Below are positions 15,272 through 22,285 of a DNA stretch of 26,572 bases, one piece after another (the stretch's first letter is position 1; each line of letters opens with the position of its first letter). A program made the translations under genes and the position numbers. This DNA comes from Allocoleopsis sp036703385. Lineage in GTDB: Bacteria; Cyanobacteriota; Cyanobacteriia; Cyanobacteriales; Coleofasciculaceae. A model generated the notes under the pieces. It was given only the letters and a program-made list of their open reading frames with translations, ran no database searches and had not been told where the DNA came from. The stretch spans positions 1 through 26,572 of the forward strand of contig NZ_DATNPA010000323.1 in the NCBI RefSeq assembly GCF_036703385.1. The letters are read 5' to 3'.

Positions 15272-16246
15272 ATGGTTCGCTCGCAACATAAGTTGTTTAT
15301 ATTTTTTGGTACTGGTGCCTTACTCGCATCTCTCGCAGCTCCATTAAAAGTTTTCGGCACTGGCGTATCACCGGAAGTAGCTGTAGCGGCAACATCAACA
15401 ACGCCCCAAATCAATATTGTGCAAGCGATCGTTTTAGGGATAGTGCAGGGGTTAACCGAGTTTTTACCCATTAGTAGTACGGCACATTTAAAAGTGGTAC
15501 CCGTCGCCTTAGGTTGGGGTGATCCGGGGGTTGCGTTCACAGCGGTGATTCAGCTAGGTAGTATTGCGGCGGTGTTGTGGTACTTCTGGGGCGATTTAGT
15601 TCAAGTCACGACTGGAGCCATCAAAGCCATCCGTACCTCTAATTATGAGTCACAGGACTTCCGCATGGCACTGGGGATCGTTTTTGGAACCATCCCCATC
15701 GTCTTCTTTGGGTTACTGATTAAGATATTTATTCCCGATTTTGATAATTCACCGCTACGGAGTGTGCAATCAATCGCGATCGCTTCAATTGTTATGTCCC
15801 TGCTGCTGGGACTTGCTGAACAAGTAGGTAAGCGTAAGCGCAACTTTGAGCAGCTCGGTGTCATGGATGGTGTGATTATGGGATTGGGTCAGGCAATGGC
15901 CTTAATGCCTGGTGTGTCTCGCTCTGGTTCCACGCTGACAACAGGGCTATTTATGGGTTTAGAGCGGGCAACCGCCGCTCGTTTTTCGTTTTTACTCGGT
16001 ATTCCGGCGATTACGTTAGCCGGATTAGTGGAGTTGAAGAGTGTTCTGGAAGAAGGCTTGGGGGATGCTGGGATGGTTTCCTTGGCAATCGGTGTCATCT
16101 CAGCCGCTATCTTCTCCTACCTGTCGATCGCATGGCTATTACGCTTCCTGCAAACTCAAAGTACTTGGGTATTTATCTGGTATCGCTTAGTATTTGGAGT
16201 GGCAATTCTGGGCGCGATCGCCACAGGACTGTTAAAGAATGTCTAA
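15272..16246 (+). CDS. uppP: Undecaprenyl-diphosphatase, copy 2 of 3 (BacA family)
   Basis: This 324-residue integral membrane phosphatase aligns with copy 1 almost end to end without gaps, clearly the product of a local duplication. Motifs EFLPISSTAH (63-72) and PGVSRSGST are intact, as is the downstream ERATAARFSFLL segment, where even the DNA is nearly identical to copy 1. The N-terminus has a signal-like hydrophobic stretch (about 7-25) followed by an Ala/Thr-rich linker to about residue 45. The block to copy 1 is 162 bases and contains the degenerate AAGGTT repeat; copy 3 begins 22 bases downstream, so copies 2 and 3 are probably co-transcribed. Confidence 0.95.
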   Translation: MVRSQHKLFIFFGTGALLASLAAPLKVFGTGVSPEVAVAATSTTPQINIVQAIVLGIVQGLTEFLPISSTAHLKVVPVALGWGDPGVAFTAVIQLGSIAAVLWYFWGDLVQVTTGAIKAIRTSNYESQDFRMALGIVFGTIPIVFFGLLIKIFIPDFDNSPLRSVQSIAIASIVMSLLLGLAEQVGKRKRNFEQLGVMDGVIMGLGQAMALMPGVSRSGSTLTTGLFMGLERATAARFSFLLGIPAITLAGLVELKSVLEEGLGDAGMVSLAIGVISAAIFSYLSIAWLLRFLQTQSTWVFIWYRLVFGVAILGAIATGLLKNV

Positions 16247-16268
16247 TCTCTGTTAGGAGCAACCATTA

Positions 16269-17228
16269 ATGGCAACCGTGTTTTTAGCTGCTCATAGCAG
16301 CACTTGGCAGGACGTAAGCGCAGGACTATCCTTGATGCTGCCTGGTATGACGAATTTATGCTTGGGACAGACAGCCCCAGGCAGTGAGGTGAATTTGGTG
16401 CTGGGGCTGTTTCAAGCTTTCATTTTAGGAATTGTGCAAGGATTAACAGAATTCTTGCCCATTAGTAGTACAGCTCATCTTGAGGTTTTTACTAAAGCAC
16501 TGCACTGGGAAACCGTAGCCGGAAAGCCGTTTCTTGCCACGATTCAATTTGGTAGCGTTGTCGCCGTATTAATCTATTTTTGGCAAGATATCAGTAAGAT
16601 TTTTACGGGTGGATTACAAGCCCTCCAAGAAAAGGATTGGCAGCGAGAAGAGTGGAAAATCATTGTTGGAATAGCTGTAGGAACATTGCCAGTCTTAGTA
16701 GGTGGATTTATTCTGAAGAAGGCACTGAATGACGAAAATTCGGCAATTAATAGCATGGCGATTATTGCGATCGCGTCAATTGTGATGTCAACTTTGCTAG
16801 GATGCGCCGAGCAGTTTGGTCAGCGCAAGCGGAATTTTGATGATTTGCAGATTAAGGATGGCATCTTGATGGGCTTAGGCCAAATGCTAGCCCTAGTGCC
16901 GGGAGTCTCCCGTTCTGGCTCTACTTTGACGGCTGGGTTGTTTCTGGGATTAGAACGACAAACAGCCGCTCGTTTTTCGTTTCTCTTGGGGATTCCAGCC
17001 CTTACTATTGCTACACTCTATGAATTTTTCAAGGAGGCGTTGGGCAAGATTGATATAGCCTTAGTGATTGTAGGGACAGTATCTGCTTTTGTGTTTTCTT
17101 ATGTGTCAATCGCTTGGTTATTAGGTTACCTGCAACGAAAAACTACCTGGGTATTTGTCTGGTATCGCTTGGCGTTTGGAGCAGCAATTTTGAGTGCGAT
17201 CGCTACGGGCTTTTTGAAAAATAACTAA
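16269..17228 (+). CDS. uppP: Undecaprenyl-diphosphatase, copy 3 of 3 (BacA family)
   Basis: The third uppP paralog, 319 residues, is clearly more diverged than copies 1 and 2. It keeps EFLPISSTAH (61-70) and PGVSRSGST, and has a loop HWETVAGKPFLATIQFGSV where copies 1 and 2 have a shorter GWGD-type sequence. Its first 43 residues are unlike the other two but again include a hydrophobic stretch before the core. AGGAG at 16255-16259, 9 bases before the ATG, is a good ribosome site and fixes the start. The loop makes it look closest to the ordinary cyanobacterial UppP, so it may be the ancestral copy; this is inference. Confidence 0.95.
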   Translation: MATVFLAAHSSTWQDVSAGLSLMLPGMTNLCLGQTAPGSEVNLVLGLFQAFILGIVQGLTEFLPISSTAHLEVFTKALHWETVAGKPFLATIQFGSVVAVLIYFWQDISKIFTGGLQALQEKDWQREEWKIIVGIAVGTLPVLVGGFILKKALNDENSAINSMAIIAIASIVMSTLLGCAEQFGQRKRNFDDLQIKDGILMGLGQMLALVPGVSRSGSTLTAGLFLGLERQTAARFSFLLGIPALTIATLYEFFKEALGKIDIALVIVGTVSAFVFSYVSIAWLLGYLQRKTTWVFVWYRLAFGAAILSAIATGFLKNN

Positions 17229-17574
17229 CTTGGAAAGAGGTTGAAAGCAGGTCTGGAAAATTGAATAGTGGCAAGTTTATTCTTAATGTTAGCCTACAAA
17301 GTATTATCATCATTAGTAATGATAAATTCCTAATTAAAGACGTGTTAGAGACACGAATCAATTAGGTTGTAATGGTTTGATAAAATTCGTAAGGTGTAAC
17401 TATAAATGATGGATCGAAAGGGTGCCTAATATCCTGTTTCAGATCGCTCACAAGATTCAGAGTCAATTGCTATTAACAGAACTGAAAATTTAGGTAGCGT
17501 TAGGTAATCCCAACAGGGTATTAAAGCTTACTTCTAGTAAGTGAATCATCTGCCATTAACAAGGATGACAGCGC
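17229..17574. other. Spacer between uppP copy 3 and rsmI
   Basis: 346 AT-rich bases with no credible gene. It contains an imperfect palindrome, TTATCAT (17304-17310) with ATGATAA (17319-17325), that resembles a Fur/Zur-family half-site arrangement but is far from the rsmI start, and a CGTGT/ACACG stem shortly downstream. The rsmI ribosome site AAGGA lies near its right end. No clear terminator with a T-run follows uppP copy 3. Confidence 0.4.
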
Positions 17575-18432
17575 GTGAGCATACTTTATGTAGTTGGAAC
17601 GCCGATTGGTAACCTGGAGGATATGACATTCCGGGCAGTACGGATTTTACAATCGGTAGATTTGATCGCGGCGGAAGACACGCGCCACACGGGGAAGCTG
17701 TTGCAGCATTTTGAGATTAAGACGCCCCAAGTAAGTTATCACGAACACAATCGCACCGAACGTTTATCCGAATTGCTGAAGGAGCTGGCTGAGGGAAAAG
17801 CGATCGCTCTGGTTACGGATGCTGGAATGCCGGGAATTTCTGACCCAGGTTATGAGTTGGTTAAGGCTTGCATTGAGGCGGGGATACAGGTGGTGCCAAT
17901 ACCCGGAGCCACAGCGGGGATTACAGCCCTCAGTGCGGCTGGGCTACCGACAGATCACTTTGTTTTTGAAGGTTTTTTACCAACAAGCGGTCAAGCTCGG
18001 CAGCATCGCTTAGAATTGCTGCAAGCGGAATTGAGAACCTTAATTTTGTATGAGTCTCCTCATCACCTCCGCGCCACGTTGCAAGATTTAGCCAACTCAC
18101 TAGGAGCCAACCGTCCCATCGTCCTGGCACGGGAATTAACGAAGTTGCACGAAGAGTTCTGGCGGGGGACAATTCGGGAGGCGATCGCTCACTACACGCA
18201 GAAGAACCCTAAGGGAGAATTTACTCTCGTCATTGCTGGAGCGCAACCAGACATGCCTGTGCTCTCAGAAAATGAGCTGAAAACTGAGTTAGTGCAAATC
18301 ATGGCTCAGGGAATATCGCGATCGCAAGCGAGTCGCCAGTTAGCTCAAATCACCAAACTCTCCCGGCGAAAGCTTTATCAACTGGCTCTCTCAATTCCAG
18401 GTTCTGATATAGAAGCGGCGAAGGAGGATTAA
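17575..18432 (+). CDS. rsmI: 16S rRNA (cytidine(1402)-2'-O)-methyltransferase
   Basis: RsmI uses S-adenosylmethionine to methylate the ribose of C1402 in 16S rRNA, in the decoding centre. The 285-residue protein belongs to the tetrapyrrole-methylase fold: VVGTPIGNLEDMTFRAVRIL (6-25), AAEDTRHTGKLLQHF (33-47), VTDAGMPGISDPGYELV (82-98) and PGATAGITALSAAGLP (113-128). The start is GTG at 17575 with AAGGA about 10 bases upstream. A C-terminal helical region (SRSQASRQLAQITKLSRRKLYQ) matches the usual RsmI tail. Its last codons contain AAGGAGG, which serves as ribosome site for the lipoprotein gene 7 bases downstream. Confidence 0.97.
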   Translation: MSILYVVGTPIGNLEDMTFRAVRILQSVDLIAAEDTRHTGKLLQHFEIKTPQVSYHEHNRTERLSELLKELAEGKAIALVTDAGMPGISDPGYELVKACIEAGIQVVPIPGATAGITALSAAGLPTDHFVFEGFLPTSGQARQHRLELLQAELRTLILYESPHHLRATLQDLANSLGANRPIVLARELTKLHEEFWRGTIREAIAHYTQKNPKGEFTLVIAGAQPDMPVLSENELKTELVQIMAQGISRSQASRQLAQITKLSRRKLYQLALSIPGSDIEAAKED

Positions 18433-18439
18433 CTTAAAC

Positions 18440-19240
18440 GTGAAAGATCGATTGTTACTCACAGGTTTGCTGATGGTACTGGTAGGTTGTAATCAATCGC
18501 CCACGCCCTCAGGCTCAGAAACACCCATCTCCTCACCTAGTTCAGCCGCTTCTACTTCAGCACCAGTCTCTCCAAGCTCTAGTCCGACAGCGTCTAACCC
18601 CGTGGAGGCATCTCCGAGTTCCAGTCCAATACCTTCAGAGCCAATGCAGGCATCTCCTAGCCTAGGAAAAACAACTGCACAGCCCCTTTCCCCTCCAGCC
18701 TCGACAGCATTTACGATTTCCCCTCAGGGAATTGGCCCAGCCAAGGTGGGGATGACGTATGCACAACTCAAAAAGCAGTTGGCAGGAAAGGCAGAATTTA
18801 AGGTAAAGTCACCCTTTATTGTCGATTTTGATGCGATCGCGGTCAGCCAAGGGGGAAAAGAGCAATTTTATATTCTCTATCCGACTGGAGTCCCTTTAGC
18901 AGAGTCCGATGTCATTGAAGCGTTAGTCACTGATAATCCGAACTATCGTACCGCTCAAGGAGTTGGCCCCGGAACTGCGATCGAGCAAGCCGAAGCCGTC
19001 TACGGTAAGGCAAGCTTATCTTACAACAGCCTCAACGAGTCAAGGGAATACGTCCAATTTACCAACCAACCCTCTAAAGATATCGCCTTCCGCACGAAGG
19101 CACCAGCCAGCCAGCCATTCGCAGGCATTTATCCTGCGTCCAAAGCGGAACTCAAAAAGACAAGTAAATTTCAAAAAGCTGCCTCGATTGGGTTAGTAGA
19201 AGTTTACTGCCGACAAAACTGCCCTCTTCCCGCGCCCTAA
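18440..19240 (+). CDS. Ser/Pro-rich lipoprotein of unknown function
   Basis: A predicted membrane-anchored lipoprotein of 266 residues. A short signal (1-16) ends in the lipobox LVGC with Cys17. Residues 18 to about 92 form a Ser, Pro, Thr and Ala-rich linker with an imperfect internal repeat (ASPSSSPTASNPVE, then ASPSSSPIPSEPMQ). The folded part (about 93-266) starts ISPQGIGPAKVGMTYAQLKKQL, a pattern of a beta turn and helix that recalls BamE-like small domains, but I would not assign the family. The last residues include the pair CRQNC. The start is GTG at 18440, with AAGGAGG from the rsmI 3' end as ribosome site, so it is coupled to rsmI. A hairpin follows at 19305. Confidence 0.85.
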   Translation: MKDRLLLTGLLMVLVGCNQSPTPSGSETPISSPSSAASTSAPVSPSSSPTASNPVEASPSSSPIPSEPMQASPSLGKTTAQPLSPPASTAFTISPQGIGPAKVGMTYAQLKKQLAGKAEFKVKSPFIVDFDAIAVSQGGKEQFYILYPTGVPLAESDVIEALVTDNPNYRTAQGVGPGTAIEQAEAVYGKASLSYNSLNESREYVQFTNQPSKDIAFRTKAPASQPFAGIYPASKAELKKTSKFQKAASIGLVEVYCRQNCPLPAP

Positions 19241-19635
19241 ATATTCATCAGTTTTGAAGTCCGTCTCAACAGCCCAAAACCTTACCCGAAAGAAACCAAG
19301 AAAGCCCCCGTTTTTGGCACGGGGGACTCTCAATTAGCCAGTATTTAACAAGCCAGCGATAATTAATCCCAAACAGGGCTACGGGTCTAAGGAACTTATG
19401 ATACCCGTGTGTTTTTGACCAGGTAAAAGGTAACTATTGGTAGGTTTAAAGTTTATAACGAAATCATCAACTAGCAGGCTTTTAAAAGCCTTGCATCCAA
19501 AATCTCAAATCCAAAAGATTTAATAACCTTGGATGAAAGGCGAAACAGAGAAAACAGCCGTCCAAAATGCAAAATCCAAACTTGTTTTGTTATTCAGTCA
19601 TGTAAAACTGCTGACTCTTTTTCAAGGGTTATGAC
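19241..19635. other. Spacer between convergent genes with hairpins
   Basis: 395 bases between the convergent lipoprotein gene and the 371-residue gene, with no gene seen. It holds the likely terminator at 19305-19325, a perfect 16-base palindrome AGGCTTTTAAAAGCCT (19476-19491), a CATCCAA/TTGGATG stem (19494-19500 with 19529-19535), and several ATCCAAAA words (19495-19585) of the kind common in cyanobacterial spacers. Confidence 0.55.
19305..19325 (+). terminator. Hairpin downstream of the rsmI-lipoprotein pair
   Basis: CCCCCGT (19305-19311) pairs perfectly with ACGGGGG (19319-19325) around a 7-base loop. It lies 64 bases past the lipoprotein stop. The following bases (ACTCTCAATT) lack a strong T-run, so it may act as a weak or factor-aided terminator, or protect the 3' end. 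Confidence 0.5.
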
Positions 19636-20751
19636 CTAAGCATCTTGGAACACATCGCTGGAAAACATCTCTGTTAAAGTGCGCAGATAAGGTAAAAAAG
19701 TCGCCATCTCGTTAGCAGGCAGGCGATCGTGCATGTCCCAGCCCATAGTTTTGAGCATGTCTTGTACCAGCTTCCAACTCACCTTCAGGCGAGGATATAA
19801 CATAACGCATAAGGGGAAGAGTTCTTGCTGTACCGAGCGGATGTCGTCTTCTAAAACGCACAGGCAAAGATAAACCTGAAACATCTCAACATCACGAATA
19901 CTGGCGGTTTTAACCGTAGGGTGACTCAGAGACCCACTATAGCTTGCATAGCTTGGATGTAATCGGCAAACTTGATTACAAACAGAGACGGCAATTTTGC
20001 TGCTAAAAGGTAGAAGATGCTGAACGGCAGATAGAGCCGGAGAATCCAAGGGATGGTTGGCAGCCGCTTCGTAGGCAGCCTGTAGGGGCATATACATGTG
20101 GTCATCCATCACCTTCAAGTAGGGCAGCCATAGCCTCTGCTCTGGAGGTGTGAGCCACTCCAGCAATTTTTGACCCGTGTAATGAAACTGCATACTGACA
20201 AAGCCAATTGCACGGCGATCGACGCGAGTGTATTTCTGACGCACCAAACCGAAGTCTTTACCCACAATCACAGATAGCCGTCGTGGAGTTGAGCGCTCCG
20301 CATAGGCGGCTAACACTTTTTGAAATAGCACGCGAGTATCTGCGGCAATTTCCAAAGGATTAATCAGGTCGGGGTTGATGCCGTGTCGTCGAATTTCCTC
20401 CGATAGCAACGTTTCTGTGAGAGACCACGCTTGCGCACTGGCTAAATTCAAATTTTGCAACAGCTTTTCCGTCGTGCGCTCTCGACCTTCTGTAGAAGCA
20501 ACTTCCTTGAGGCTGTCAGGCTCTTTCAGCGCTGAGTACTCATCCTGCCCTGTAACGGAAACAAAGTATTTCCGCGCCCAGAGAGCAGCGAGAGAATGAA
20601 CATTCGATTTTGATGATTTAGACGAGGGAACTAGGGAAGCGAGATCGCCCTTTGGGGCAGTGCCGGAAGGGTAATCGCCAGCTATAGACTTAGGGACTGA
20701 AACTCCAGGGGGCTGATGTTCAGCCCCGATAGATGCCAACGGGTGAGCCAT
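19636..20751 (-). CDS. Conserved-looking protein of unknown function
   Basis: A 371-residue soluble protein I do not recognise. The first 70 residues are low in structure signals (Pro, Ser, Gly and Lys-rich). The remainder looks helical and mostly cytosolic: no signal peptide, membrane helix or known catalytic motif is apparent. Notable segments are VDRRAIGFVSMQFHYTGQ (around 174-191), TPPEQRLWLPYLKVMDDHMY (around 196-215) and the Cys-rich stretch YLCLCVLEDD. Codon use and HIP1 sites resemble the neighbours, so it is a resident gene rather than recent import. It is convergent with the rsmI pair and has the remnant-rich spacer upstream. The ATG at 20751 begins the longest frame; a shorter start is possible. 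Confidence 0.75.
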   Translation of the reverse strand: MAHPLASIGAEHQPPGVSVPKSIAGDYPSGTAPKGDLASLVPSSKSSKSNVHSLAALWARKYFVSVTGQDEYSALKEPDSLKEVASTEGRERTTEKLLQNLNLASAQAWSLTETLLSEEIRRHGINPDLINPLEIAADTRVLFQKVLAAYAERSTPRRLSVIVGKDFGLVRQKYTRVDRRAIGFVSMQFHYTGQKLLEWLTPPEQRLWLPYLKVMDDHMYMPLQAAYEAAANHPLDSPALSAVQHLLPFSSKIAVSVCNQVCRLHPSYASYSGSLSHPTVKTASIRDVEMFQVYLCLCVLEDDIRSVQQELFPLCVMLYPRLKVSWKLVQDMLKTMGWDMHDRLPANEMATFLPYLRTLTEMFSSDVFQDA

Positions 20752-21032
20752 GTCAACAGGGATGCTATTGCGGATATATGAAAATGATCTATGCCGTATT
20801 TTTACCTATTTTTATAATTTAGCAAACAAAATTTTTACGTTTATTCAAATAAAGCGGAATCGGTCATAATTTTTATGAGCCGATGAGGCAACATTCAGAA
20901 AGCTGCTTCCCTGAAGGGTAGACGCCAAAAAGTACTTTTTCCAAATAGCGATGCCCTCTGGGATCAATGCTTCTGCTACCAGTGAGCCAAGACTGATGGC
21001 TTTGGGCGAAAAATAAACTAATTCCTGCTATT
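20752..21032. other. AT-rich upstream region of the 371-residue gene
   Basis: No gene is seen. It includes a hairpin TCATAA-TTT-TTATGA (20864-20878) and a perfect 14-base palindrome AAAAAGTACTTTTT (20927-20940). The promoter of the minus-strand gene ending at 19636 should lie at the left end. Confidence 0.4.
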
Positions 21033-21160
21033 TTAAAAAGAATCCTCTAGTTCGGCTAAGAACTGCATCGATTCTTTCTTGATTCTAAGTTGGGCTAGCT
21101 CTTGAGCCAAAATGCTTGGCAGCTTCCTGTATTACAGAAGTCACGGATAATCTCAGAATT
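21033..21160 (-). pseudogene. Decayed small gene, second copy
   Basis: Read on the minus strand, this stretch encodes KILRLSVTSVIQEAAKHF, then after a one-base frame change LAQELAQLRIKKESMQFLA and ELEDSF before a stop at 21033-21035. The first part matches the neighbouring remnant (VVNLSLK, stop, ATQEAAAHFAKELERF). It appears to be the more complete C-terminal part of a small, helical, charged protein, broken by a frameshift. I do not recognise the family; antitoxin-like small proteins have this look, but that is a guess. Confidence 0.5.
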
Positions 21161-21304
21161 TTATATTCTTTTAAACCGTTCCAGTTCTTTGGCAAAATGA
21201 GCCGCAGCTTCCTGTGTGGCCTATTTCAAGGATAAATTTACAACTTTATGTTCTATTAAAGGAATAAGTCTACCTTGACAATAAATTATTACTTTAGGGC
21301 GTTG
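21161..21304 (-). pseudogene. Decayed small gene, first copy
   Basis: Just downstream of the nucleoside hydrolase stop, the minus strand reads RPKVIIYCQGRLIPLIEHK, VVNLSLK, an in-frame TAG (21221-21223), then ATQEAAAHFAKELERFKRI and a stop at 21161-21163. The part after VVNLSLK is similar in sequence to the next remnant at 21033-21160, so this is a tandem duplication of one small gene, both copies now broken. Confidence 0.5.
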
Positions 21305-21305
21305 T

Positions 21306-22241
21306 CTAACGTGCCCATTGATGCAATAAATAAGCGTAGTATTTTTCCTTGTCCACTTTATTCATTGCTTGAATCTTTCTACCACCCCTCTCCACCTTGG
21401 TACGCCCCTGACTTTCACCACTCGTTAGAATAACTGTTTCCCATTCTTGCAGCTCATAAAATTCTGGATGCGCAAGATAGGTTGTGGCGAGAACATCCCA
21501 GAAGTAATAAACTTGTGTCACTACCAGTGCATAACATTGCCCTGCTAAATCTGAGATGGGGTATTGGCGTTGTTTGGTCAGTTGACGCACAAACTCTGAT
21601 GTCACAGGTACATTATTGGTTAAATCCAAGGGACACATTATCAGGGGAATCTGTGTCTGCCATACCCGATGAGCTGCAAGGGGATCCCAGTAGACATTCC
21701 ATTCCGCTGAACCGTCCTGTGCCGGTTCCAGACTTTGTTCAACATTACCGGGAACGTTAAGAGCACCTCCCATCCAGACAATTTTCTCGATTTTACGCTC
21801 GATTTGGGGTGCTAGATCGAGGGCGGCGGCTACCGTCGTCAAGGGGCCTGTTACCATCAAAGTCACGGGTCGATCTGCCCCTAAGAGCGATCGCACCATA
21901 AATTCTTGACCCGTTTCTTGAGCCAGAGGCGTCTGAATCTCATCCCGCTCGTTGAGAATGGGGAGATGATCCACTATAAAAGAATCCCGACGGTAAAGAC
22001 TTGGGAACGGATTAATACCTCGCACTGTACTCTCTGCGACTGGGATGTCCCAACGCCCCATTAAATCCAAAATTTTGCGTGTCGCGCTTACGGCTGGTTG
22101 AATATAACAGTCTGCTGGAGTCACAACGATGCCAAGGGGTTGGATGTGTTCCATCGTCATGAGCAGCACGGTTGCGAGATAATCATCTACACCACCATCC
22201 TGATCCATCAATACTAGTTGTTTAGACATAGTATTTTGCAT
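21306..22241 (-). CDS. Nucleoside hydrolase family protein
   Basis: Members of the inosine-uridine nucleoside hydrolase family split nucleosides into ribose and base using a bound Ca2+. The N-terminal metal motif DxDxxxDD is present as Asp13, Asp15, Asp19 and Asp20 (MDQDGGVDD), though its middle differs from the common DPGxDD. VTGPLTTVAAAL and VWMGGAL are family-typical, and MCPLDLTNNVPVT carries a further metal-binding Asp. Near the C-terminus the usual His-Asp pair reads Trp-Asp (FWDVLA), so substrate preference or activity may differ from IunH. Length, 311 residues, is normal. Met5 (22229) is a plausible alternative start. It is divergent from the next gene, 44 bases away. Confidence 0.9.
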   Translation of the reverse strand: MQNTMSKQLVLMDQDGGVDDYLATVLLMTMEHIQPLGIVVTPADCYIQPAVSATRKILDLMGRWDIPVAESTVRGINPFPSLYRRDSFIVDHLPILNERDEIQTPLAQETGQEFMVRSLLGADRPVTLMVTGPLTTVAAALDLAPQIERKIEKIVWMGGALNVPGNVEQSLEPAQDGSAEWNVYWDPLAAHRVWQTQIPLIMCPLDLTNNVPVTSEFVRQLTKQRQYPISDLAGQCYALVVTQVYYFWDVLATTYLAHPEFYELQEWETVILTSGESQGRTKVERGGRKIQAMNKVDKEKYYAYLLHQWAR

Positions 22242-22285
22242 TAACTAGGGTCTTAATAAGGTATCATCCATTACTAAACAATAAA

